Of a stretch of DNA of 64,000 nt, positions 8,680-15,861 are shown piece after piece. The position numbers were made by a program, and so were the translations under genes. Each line of letters starts with the position of its first letter. The first letter of the stretch is position 1. The DNA comes from Acetobacteraceae bacterium. Lineage in GTDB: Bacteria; Pseudomonadota; Alphaproteobacteria; Acetobacterales; Acetobacteraceae. The stretch lies in assembly GCA_947455205.1 (NCBI GenBank), contig CANGNF010000001.1, positions 124,001-188,000 of the forward strand. The letters are read 5' to 3'. The notes under the pieces are model-generated. The model was given only the letters and a program-made list of their open reading frames with translations, was not told where the DNA came from and made no database searches.

Positions 8680-9987
8680 ATGGCGCGCTGGCTGAAGCAG
8701 AGCATCGCGGCGGGGGAGAAGGCGGCGGCCAATGCGGCGGTGCGCGCCACGGTGGAAGCCCTGCTGGAGGACGTGGCGACGCGCGGCGACGAGGCCGTGC
8801 GCGAGATGTCCATCAAGTTCGACGACTGGGACCGCGAGGACTACCGCCTGAGCAAGGCGGAGATCGAGGAATGCCTGGCGCAGCTGCAGCCGCGCGACCT
8901 TGAGGACATCAAGTTTGCCCAGGCGCAGGTGCGGAATTTCGCCAAGCACCAGAAGGCGGCGCTGAAGGATATCGAGGTCGAGACGCTGCCCGGCGTGATC
9001 CTGGGCCACAAGAACATCCCGGTGCAGTCGGTGGGCTGCTACGTGCCGGGCGGGAAGTACCCGCTGCTGGCCAGCGCGCATATGAGCGTGGTGACGGCGA
9101 AGGTGGCGGGCGTGCCGCGCATCGTCACCTGCGCGCCGCCGTTCAACGGCAGGCCGGCGCCGGCGATCGTGGCCGCGCAGCACCTGGCGGGGGCGGATGA
9201 GATCTACTGCCTGGGCGGCGTGCAGGCGGTGGCGGCGATGGCCATCGGCACCGCGTCCATCCCCGGCGTTGATATGCTGGTGGGCCCGGGCAATGCCTAT
9301 GTGGCGGAGGCCAAGCGGCAGTTGTTCGGCCGCGTCGGCATCGACCTGTTCGCCGGGCCGACCGAGACGCTGATCATTGCCGACGAGACGGTGGATGCCG
9401 AGCTCTGCGCCACCGACCTGCTGGGCCAGGCCGAGCACGGGCCGACCAGCCCGGCGATTTTGCTGACCAACAGCGCCAAGCTGGCCAAGGAGACCATGGC
9501 GCAGGTGGACAAGCTGCTGGCCATTCTGCCCACCGCCGCCGTGGCGAAGCAGGCCTGGGAGGCCTATGGCGAGGTGATCGTCTGCGACAGCTTCGACGAG
9601 ATGGCTGAGCAGGCCGACCGGATCGCCAGCGAGCATGTGCAGGTGATGACCAGCGACGACGACTTCTTCCTGCGCAAGATGAAGAATTACGGCGCGCTGT
9701 TCCTCGGGCCGCGCACCAACGTGGCCTATGGCGACAAGGTCATCGGCACCAACCACACGCTGCCGACGCAGGGCGCGGCGCGCTACACCGGCGGGCTGTG
9801 GGTTGGCAAGTTCCTGAAGACCGTGACCTACCAGCGCGTGACGACGGACGAGGCCAGCGCGATGATCGGCGCCTATTGCTCGCGGCTCTGCGCGCTGGAA
9901 GGCTTTGCCGGCCATGGCGAACAGGCCAATGTGCGGGTGCGGCGATATGGCGGGCGCAACGTGCCCTATGGTGGAGCGGCGGACTGA
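8680..9987 (+). CDS. Histidinol-dehydrogenase-family enzyme, HpsN-like
   Basis: A 435-residue zinc- and NAD-dependent dehydrogenase of the HisD family. Visible ligands and catalytic residues are Gln250 and His253 (QAEHG), Glu318-His319 (SEHVQ), Asp352 (YGDK before GTNHTLPT) and His412. HisD enzymes oxidise a primary alcohol to an acid in two NAD steps. It is not in a histidine operon, and its short N-terminus (MARWLK) and C-terminal [13 protein letters not shown] resemble HpsN, which converts (R)-2,3-dihydroxypropane-1-sulfonate to sulfolactate. From memory, the residue numbers of the EH and D positions agree with those reported for HpsN. A true histidinol dehydrogenase role is less likely; the exact substrate is open. 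Confidence 0.85.
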   Translation: MARWLKQSIAAGEKAAANAAVRATVEALLEDVATRGDEAVREMSIKFDDWDREDYRLSKAEIEECLAQLQPRDLEDIKFAQAQVRNFAKHQKAALKDIEVETLPGVILGHKNIPVQSVGCYVPGGKYPLLASAHMSVVTAKVAGVPRIVTCAPPFNGRPAPAIVAAQHLAGADEIYCLGGVQAVAAMAIGTASIPGVDMLVGPGNAYVAEAKRQLFGRVGIDLFAGPTETLIIADETVDAELCATDLLGQAEHGPTSPAILLTNSAKLAKETMAQVDKLLAILPTAAVAKQAWEAYGEVIVCDSFDEMAEQADRIASEHVQVMTSDDDFFLRKMKNYGALFLGPRTNVAYGDKVIGTNHTLPTQGAARYTGGLWVGKFLKTVTYQRVTTDEASAMIGAYCSRLCALEGFAGHGEQANVRVRRYGGRNVPYGGAAD

Positions 9988-9990
9988 CCC

Positions 9991-11223
9991 ATGGCCTTTG
10001 ACCTTCTGTTGAAGAATGCGCGCCTGGCCGATGGCACGGCGACCGATATCGGCGTTGTCGGCGGAAAGATTTCCGCGCTGGCGGCCGACCTGGGCACCGA
10101 TGCGCGGGAGCTTTACGACTGCGGCGGGCGGCTGGTGTCGCCCGGCTTCGTCGAGACGCATATCCACCTGGACAAGACCTGCACGATCGACCGCTGTGCC
10201 TGCGAGACCGCGCGGTTTCCGCATGGGGCGATGGAGCGGACCCGTGCGATCAAGTCCAGCTTCACGGTGGAGGATGTGACCAGCCGCGCCCGGCGCACGC
10301 TGGAGAAGTGCATCATGCACGGCGCCACGGTGATGCGGACGCATGCGGAGGTGGACCCGGGTGTCGGCCTGCGCGGCCTGGACGGCGTGAAGGCGCTGAT
10401 CGAGGAGTACAAGTGGGCCATCGACATCGAGATCTGCGTGATGCCGCAGGAGGGGCTGACCAACAACCCCGGCACCGATGAACTGATGGTCGCGGCGCTG
10501 GAAAATGGCGCGACAGTGGTCGGCGCGGCGCCAAGCTACGACAGCGACCCGGCGGCGCAGATCCACCGCGTGTTCGAGCTGGCGCGGCGCTACGGCTACG
10601 ACATCGACATGCACGCCGACAGCGGCAGTTCGGCCGCGCACCTGGACGTGCTGCTGGTGTGCGACCTGGCCGAAAAGTACGGCTATGAGGGCCGCGTTGC
10701 CATCGGCCATGGCACCAAGCTTTCGGTGATGCCCGCGGAAGACCTGGCCGTGGTGGCGAAGCGCATGGCCAATGCCGGCGTGGCGCTGACCGTGCTGCCG
10801 GCGACCGACATGTACCTGGGCGGGCGCGAGAAGGACCATCGCGTCGAGCGCACCGTGGCCGATGGCAACCGGCTGCTGCGCATGGGGGTGAACTGCAATC
10901 TCAGCAGCAACAACATCCTCAACGCCTTCACCCCGATGGGCGACGGGCAGCTGATCCGCATGGCCAACATGTATGCCAACGTGGTGCAGCACGCCATGCC
11001 GGACGACCTGGCCGAGACCTGGACCATGCTGACCACCAACAGCGCCAAGCTGCTGCGTCGCAAGGGCTACGGCATTGCGGTCGGCAACGACGCCGACCTG
11101 GTGGTGGTGGACGCGCCCGACCCCGTGGCGGCGATCCGAGAGATTGCGCCGACATTGACGGCCTTCAAGCGTGGCCGCCGCACCTACACCCGCGCAGCCC
11201 CCGTGCTGCATCGCCCGGAATAA
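9991..11223 (+). CDS. Amidohydrolase-superfamily protein, cytosine deaminase-like
   Basis: A 410-residue protein of the COG0402 type. The metal site begins with THIH (His57, His59), followed by His208 (DMHAD) and His240 (GHGTK). At the place where cytosine deaminase has its catalytic Asp (HDD before a VFDP segment) this protein reads SSNN (residues 305-308), so the usual metal/proton-shuttle aspartate seems replaced. C-terminal small barrel strands (GNDADLVVVDA) are normal. Relatives hydrolyse ring or exocyclic C-N bonds (cytosine, N-isopropylammelide). It starts 3 nt after the HisD-like stop. The substrate is unknown, and the reaction may differ from deamination. Confidence 0.85.
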   Translation: MAFDLLLKNARLADGTATDIGVVGGKISALAADLGTDARELYDCGGRLVSPGFVETHIHLDKTCTIDRCACETARFPHGAMERTRAIKSSFTVEDVTSRARRTLEKCIMHGATVMRTHAEVDPGVGLRGLDGVKALIEEYKWAIDIEICVMPQEGLTNNPGTDELMVAALENGATVVGAAPSYDSDPAAQIHRVFELARRYGYDIDMHADSGSSAAHLDVLLVCDLAEKYGYEGRVAIGHGTKLSVMPAEDLAVVAKRMANAGVALTVLPATDMYLGGREKDHRVERTVADGNRLLRMGVNCNLSSNNILNAFTPMGDGQLIRMANMYANVVQHAMPDDLAETWTMLTTNSAKLLRRKGYGIAVGNDADLVVVDAPDPVAAIREIAPTLTAFKRGRRTYTRAAPVLHRPE

Positions 11224-11227
11224 GCAC

Positions 11228-12373
11228 ATGGCAACGCAACGCCTCGGCATCATCATGCATGGTGCCACCAGCCGCATCGGCACCACGCAGCACCTGATGA
11301 ACAGCCTGGTGCCGATCATGCAGGAGGGCGGCCTGCCGCTGGCCAATGGCGACCGGCTGATGCCGGACCCCATCCTGCTCGGCCGCACGCCGGAGAAGAT
11401 GGCGGCGCTGGCCGCGCGCCTCGGCATCAAGCGCTGGAGCACGGATATAGACGCCTGCCTGGCGGACAAGAATGACGCGCTGTTCTTCGAGTGCGCCTAT
11501 GGCGGCAACCGCGTGGAATTGGCGCGGCGCGCGATTGCCGCGGGCAAGCACATCTACCTGGAAAAGCCGGTGGCCGAGAGCATGGCCGAGGTGCTGGCGC
11601 TGCGCGACACCGCGGAAGCCGCCGGCGTCAGCCACGCCGTGATGCAGGACAAGATCCACCTGCCGGGCCTGGCCAAGCTGAAGACGCTGCTGGACATGGG
11701 CTATTTCGGCAAGATCCACGGCATGCGGCTGGAATTCGGCTGGTGGGTGTTCGACGGCGAGCACATCCCGGCGCAGCGCACCAGCTGGAACTACAAGAAG
11801 GCTCTGGGCGGCGGCCTGGTGCTGGATATGTTCCCGCACTGGCGCTACGTCATCGAGCATCTGTTCGGCCGCCCCACCGCGGTCACGGCGCGCATCAACA
11901 CGGCGCAGCCGAAGCGCTGGGACGAGCAGCACCAGCCCTACGACGTGGATGTCGAGGACGAGGTGCGCTCGATCGTCGAGTTCGAGAGCGGCTTGGTCGG
12001 CGAGGTGTTTTCGTCCTGGGCCACGCGCATCCGGCGCGACGACATGCTGGTGGTGAGCGTGGATGGCGACAAGGCCAGCGCGCATGCCACGCTGCATGAC
12101 TGCTTCGTGCAGACCATCGGCACCACGCCCAAGCCGGTGTTCCCGGTGCAGGCGCCGCAGACCGCGGACTTCTTCAGCCAGTGGCAGAAGGCGCCGGACC
12201 TGGTGCCGTTCAAGAACAGCTATCGCCAGGCGTGGGAGCTGTTCCTGCGGCATCTGGCGGAAGGCACGCCCAACACCGCCAGCCTGCTGCAGGCGGCGCG
12301 CGGGCTGCAGTTGATCGAGGCCTGCTACGAGAGCCACCGCGACCGCCGGTGGGTGGAGATGCCTGCACTATGA
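11228..12373 (+). CDS. Gfo/Idh/MocA family oxidoreductase
   Basis: A 381-residue protein with an N-terminal Rossmann domain (GIIMHGATSRIGTTQH) and the family's hallmark EKPVAES motif near residues 112-118, followed by the alpha/beta substrate domain with LGGGLVLDMFPHW. Gfo/Idh enzymes oxidise or reduce sugar, inositol or sugar-acid hydroxyls with NAD(P). Here the first glycine-rich loop (HGATSRIG) is atypical for the GxGxxG pattern. It begins 4 nt after the amidohydrolase and overlaps the next gene by ATGA (12370-12373). Confidence 0.88.
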   Translation: MATQRLGIIMHGATSRIGTTQHLMNSLVPIMQEGGLPLANGDRLMPDPILLGRTPEKMAALAARLGIKRWSTDIDACLADKNDALFFECAYGGNRVELARRAIAAGKHIYLEKPVAESMAEVLALRDTAEAAGVSHAVMQDKIHLPGLAKLKTLLDMGYFGKIHGMRLEFGWWVFDGEHIPAQRTSWNYKKALGGGLVLDMFPHWRYVIEHLFGRPTAVTARINTAQPKRWDEQHQPYDVDVEDEVRSIVEFESGLVGEVFSSWATRIRRDDMLVVSVDGDKASAHATLHDCFVQTIGTTPKPVFPVQAPQTADFFSQWQKAPDLVPFKNSYRQAWELFLRHLAEGTPNTASLLQAARGLQLIEACYESHRDRRWVEMPAL

Positions 12374-13239
12374 GCACCGTCACCGACCGTCGCCAGCGCC
12401 TGCGCGCGGTGCTGAATGGCAGCGTCTGCATCCATCCGGGTTCGGTCTGGGACCCGATGTCGGCGCGCATCGCCGAGGATATCGGCTTCGAGGTCGGCAT
12501 GTTCGCCGGCTCCACGGCCTCGCTGGCGGTGCTGGGGGCGCCGGACCTTATCGTGGTGACGCTGACCGAGTTTGCCGAGCAGTGCCGGCGCATCTGCCGC
12601 GCGGTCAGCACCATGCCGCTGATGGTGGATGCCGACCATGGCTACGGCAATGCGCTGAACGCCATGCGGACCGTGCAGGAGGTTGAGACCGCCGGCGTTT
12701 CCGGCATGACGCTGGAAGACACCGTGCTGCCGCGCCCCTTCGGCGACGGCAAGGTGGTGCTGCACAGTATCGAGGAAGGCCTCGGCAAGGTGAAGGCCGG
12801 GCTGGCGGCGCGGGACGACGCGAGCTTCGTCATCGTCGCCCGCACCAGCGCGGTGCAGGTGACCGGCATTGCCGATGCGGTGGAGCGGGCGCGCGTGTAC
12901 AGCGCTTCCGGCGCCGATGCGCTGTTCTTCACCGGGGTGAAGTCGCGCGCCGAGCTGGACGCGATCAGTGCCGTTGCGACGCTGCCGATCATCCTCGGTG
13001 GCATGGAGACGGCGGAGATGCGCGATCGCGAATATCTCGCTGCGCGCGGCGTGCGGATTGCGCTGCAGGGGCACCAGCCGATCCAGGCGGCGCAGCGCGC
13101 GGTGTTCGAGACGTTGAAGGCGCTGCGCGATGGCGTGCAGCCCAAGGATCTGGCGGGCATGCCGGAAGCGGAGCTGATGCCGCGCATTACCCGTGATGAA
13201 GACTACAAGCGCTGGACCAAGGCATACCTGGGCGGCTGA
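12370..13239 (+). CDS. ICL/PEP-mutase superfamily enzyme, oxaloacetate decarboxylase-like
   Basis: A 289-residue TIM-barrel protein with the DADHGYGN loop (Asp87, Asp89, His90), LEDTVLP, and GHQPIQAA near residue 235. This pattern resembles the Pseudomonas oxaloacetate decarboxylase PA4872 rather than isocitrate lyase (no KKCGH motif) or PEP mutase. The superfamily forms or breaks C-C or C-P bonds next to a 2-oxoacid, with Mg2+. Start codon overlaps the preceding stop (ATGA), so it is translationally coupled to the Gfo/Idh gene. In this operon it probably cleaves or decarboxylates a 2-oxoacid produced by the hydroxyacid oxidase encoded next. Confidence 0.85.
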   Translation: MSTVTDRRQRLRAVLNGSVCIHPGSVWDPMSARIAEDIGFEVGMFAGSTASLAVLGAPDLIVVTLTEFAEQCRRICRAVSTMPLMVDADHGYGNALNAMRTVQEVETAGVSGMTLEDTVLPRPFGDGKVVLHSIEEGLGKVKAGLAARDDASFVIVARTSAVQVTGIADAVERARVYSASGADALFFTGVKSRAELDAISAVATLPIILGGMETAEMRDREYLAARGVRIALQGHQPIQAAQRAVFETLKALRDGVQPKDLAGMPEAELMPRITRDEDYKRWTKAYLGG

Positions 13240-13254
13240 CGAGGAAATCCGAGC

Positions 13255-14355
13255 ATGATGAACGAACCTGACCACCAATACCTGACGCTGCACGAGTTCG
13301 TCAGCGAGGCGAAGCGCCGCGTGACGCCGGGCACCTGGGACTACCTGGTTGGCGGCACCGAGACCGAGACCACCGTGCTGCGCAACCGCATGGCGCTGGA
13401 CATGCAGGCCTTCCGCCCGCGCGTGCTGCGCGATGTGTCGAACATCGACACCTCGGCGACGTTCTTCGGCAAGAAGATCAGCATCCCCGTGGCGCTGGCG
13501 CCGGTGGGGGGCTTGGAGAATTTCGACGCCGAGGGCGGCGCCCCGGCGGCGCGGGCGGCAAAGAAGTTCGGCGTGCCGACCATCGTCTCCAGCGTCAGCG
13601 CGCCGGGGCTGAAGGCGATGGCGGAAGCGACCGGCAACGGGCCGAACGTGTTCCAGCTGTACGTGCGCGGCGACTACGCCTGGTGCGACGACATCGTGAA
13701 GCAGGCCATCGACGCCGGCTACGACGCCTTCTGCCTGACGGTGGATACCGCCATCTACAGCCGGCGTGAGCGCGACATTGCCAAGCGCTTCGTCAAGCCG
13801 TGGCGCGCGCGCGCCGTGGGGCACAGCTTCCAGGCCGGGCTGAACTGGGACTACGTGCGCCACTTCAAGCAGAAGTTCCCGAACGTGCCGCTGGTGCTGA
13901 AGGGCATCGCCACGGCCGAGGACGCCGGCATGGCCTGCGACCACGGCGTGGACGTGGTCTACGTCTCCAACCATGGCGGGCGCCAGCTGGACCATGGCCG
14001 TGGCTCACTGGAAGCGCTGCCGGAAGTGGTGAAGGCCGTTGGTGGCCGCGCCAAGGTGTGGATGGATGGCTCCATCAGCCGCGGCAGCGACGTGGTGAAG
14101 GCGATGGCGCTGGGCGCCGACATGGTCGCCGTTGGCCGGCTGTACTGCTACGGCCTGGCCGCAGCGGGCGAGGACGGCGTGCACCGCGTGCTGGAACTGC
14201 TGCAGACGGAGATCCATGAGGTGCTTGGCCTGCTCGGCGTCTCGCGCTTCGTCGACCTGCATCCGGGCTACCTGCACCAGGCGCAGCCGGTGCGGCCGCC
14301 TTCGCTGTTCAGTGCCTTCCCGCTGCTCAACCTCTCCGACCCGGGGTACCGCTGA
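13255..14355 (+). CDS. FMN-dependent alpha-hydroxy-acid oxidase/dehydrogenase
   Basis: A 366-residue protein of the lactate/glycolate oxidase family. Signatures include QLYVRGD, LTVDT, LKGI (Lys216), and the active site SNHGGRQLD with catalytic His240 and Arg243; the C-terminal FMN-phosphate region reads DGSISRGSDVVKA and MVAVGR. Members oxidise an L-2-hydroxyacid to the 2-oxoacid, passing electrons to O2, quinone or cytochrome. GAGGAAA precedes the ATG at 13255; a second Met follows directly. In the pathway it would turn a hydroxyacid from the HisD-like step into the 2-oxoacid for the ICL/PEPM-like enzyme (inference). Confidence 0.92.
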   Translation: MMNEPDHQYLTLHEFVSEAKRRVTPGTWDYLVGGTETETTVLRNRMALDMQAFRPRVLRDVSNIDTSATFFGKKISIPVALAPVGGLENFDAEGGAPAARAAKKFGVPTIVSSVSAPGLKAMAEATGNGPNVFQLYVRGDYAWCDDIVKQAIDAGYDAFCLTVDTAIYSRRERDIAKRFVKPWRARAVGHSFQAGLNWDYVRHFKQKFPNVPLVLKGIATAEDAGMACDHGVDVVYVSNHGGRQLDHGRGSLEALPEVVKAVGGRAKVWMDGSISRGSDVVKAMALGADMVAVGRLYCYGLAAAGEDGVHRVLELLQTEIHEVLGLLGVSRFVDLHPGYLHQAQPVRPPSLFSAFPLLNLSDPGYR

Positions 14356-14357
14356 TC

Positions 14358-15857
14358 ATGCGCTTCCTGCTCGCCGCGCTCAGTCATGAGACGAACACCT
14401 TCTCGCCGGTGCCGACGCCCCTCGCGCGGTTCTGCCGGGATGGCACGGAGCTGCTGGCCGGCGAGCGGGCCGTTGCGTTCTTCAAGGGCACCCGCACCTG
14501 CATGGGCGGGTTCCTGGACGTTGCCGCCGAAGCGGGCGCCGAGGTGGTGGTGCCCGTCGCCGCGCATGCACCGCCTTCGGGCAAGGTGGATGGCGCGGCG
14601 TATGAGGCGTTCTGCGGCGCCATCACGGATGCGGTGAAGCAAGGCGGCTGGGACGCCATTCTGCTGGACCTGCACGGCGCCATGGTGACCGACCAGTACG
14701 AGGATGGCGAGGGCGAGTTGCTGCGCCGCATCCGCGCCATCGACGCGACCACGCCGATGGCGGTGGCCTACGACATGCACGCCAACATGCATGCGAACAT
14801 GGTGGAGACCGCCACGGTGACGGCGGGCTACCAGACCTACCCGCATGTGGACATGTACCAGACCGCGGAGCGCGCCGCGCGCCCGCTGCTGCGCGCGCTG
14901 CGTGGCGAGGTGAAGCCGACCACCGCCTGGGCGCGCGCGCCGATGCTGCCGCACGTGATGGCGCAGGGCACGCACGCCTTCCCGAACAAGGACCTGCAGG
15001 CGATGTGCCGCGGCTGGGAAGCCAGCGGGCGTGCGCTCAGCGCCAGCCTCTATGTCGGTTTCCCGCATGCGGATATCCACGGTGCGGGCTTGTCCGCCGT
15101 GGTCTGCACCGACAACAACCCGGCAGATGCGCAGGCCATGGTGCAGGAGCTGCTCGACTTCGCCTGGAAGGCGCGAGAGGACTTCACCTTCAAGCCCGAG
15201 GTGCTGGCCGACAGCGTGGCGCGGGCGAAGCAGGCCGGCGCGACCAAGGCGGAACTGCCGGTGGTGCTGCTGGACCACTACGACAACTGTGCCTCCGGCG
15301 GCACCATGGACACCACCGAGGTACTCGCAGAAATCCTGCGCCAGGGGCTGGAGGATGTTGCGTTCTTCGGCATCTGCGACCCCGATGCGGTGGCCGAATG
15401 CCAGCGCGCCGGCGTGGGTGCCGAGGTGACGCTGCAACTCGGCGGCAAGCTACCGATGCCGGAGTTGCCGCGGTCCTCCAAGCCGCTCAGCGTGACCGGC
15501 AGGGTGAAGACGATCTCGGCCGGCTACTTCGTCACCAAGGCCGGCCTGGCGCCGGGGCTGAAGGTCTACATGGGCCCGACCGTGGTGCTGGACACCGGCG
15601 CGGTGGAGATCGTGCTGGTGACGCGGCAGATCGAGCCGACCAGCCCGGACATGTTCCGCGTGCTCGGCATCGAGCCGCGCGACAAGCGTTTCCTGGCCAT
15701 CAAGTCGCGCGTCCACTGGCGTGCGGCGCTGGGGCCGCTGGCCAGGGAAATCGTGGAGTGCGCCGGCGTTGGGGTCTGCACGTCCGACTATTCGCAGCTG
15801 ACCTTCCGCAACGTCCGCCGGCCGATCTATCCGCTCGACCCCGGCACCAACGGGTAG
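14358..15857 (+). CDS. M81 family (MlrC-like) metallohydrolase
   Basis: A 499-residue protein of the DUF1485/MlrC family. Candidate zinc-site residues follow the MlrC spacing: Glu11 (SHETN), His106 (LDLHGAM), Asp139 and His141 (YDMHANM) and His163 (YPHVDMY). MlrC cleaves the linear tetrapeptide in microcystin degradation, but most homologues sit in catabolic operons with no link to microcystin and may hydrolyse other amide bonds. It starts 2 nt after the hydroxyacid oxidase stop. No signal peptide is seen, so it acts in the cytoplasm. Function in this operon is unresolved. Confidence 0.9.
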   Translation: MRFLLAALSHETNTFSPVPTPLARFCRDGTELLAGERAVAFFKGTRTCMGGFLDVAAEAGAEVVVPVAAHAPPSGKVDGAAYEAFCGAITDAVKQGGWDAILLDLHGAMVTDQYEDGEGELLRRIRAIDATTPMAVAYDMHANMHANMVETATVTAGYQTYPHVDMYQTAERAARPLLRALRGEVKPTTAWARAPMLPHVMAQGTHAFPNKDLQAMCRGWEASGRALSASLYVGFPHADIHGAGLSAVVCTDNNPADAQAMVQELLDFAWKAREDFTFKPEVLADSVARAKQAGATKAELPVVLLDHYDNCASGGTMDTTEVLAEILRQGLEDVAFFGICDPDAVAECQRAGVGAEVTLQLGGKLPMPELPRSSKPLSVTGRVKTISAGYFVTKAGLAPGLKVYMGPTVVLDTGAVEIVLVTRQIEPTSPDMFRVLGIEPRDKRFLAIKSRVHWRAALGPLAREIVECAGVGVCTSDYSQLTFRNVRRPIYPLDPGTNG

Positions 15858-15861
15858 CCCC

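Noticed and set aside
9297-9533. Short minus-strand frame inside the HisD-like gene
   Set aside because: Shadow frame without start signals.
8527-11469. 980-codon frame on the minus strand
   Set aside because: Antisense to the HisD-like and amidohydrolase genes; no recognisable domain.
12370-13239. Isocitrate lyase or methylisocitrate lyase (prpB)
   Set aside because: No KKCGH motif; the DADHGYGN and GHQPI loops fit oxaloacetate-decarboxylase-type proteins better.
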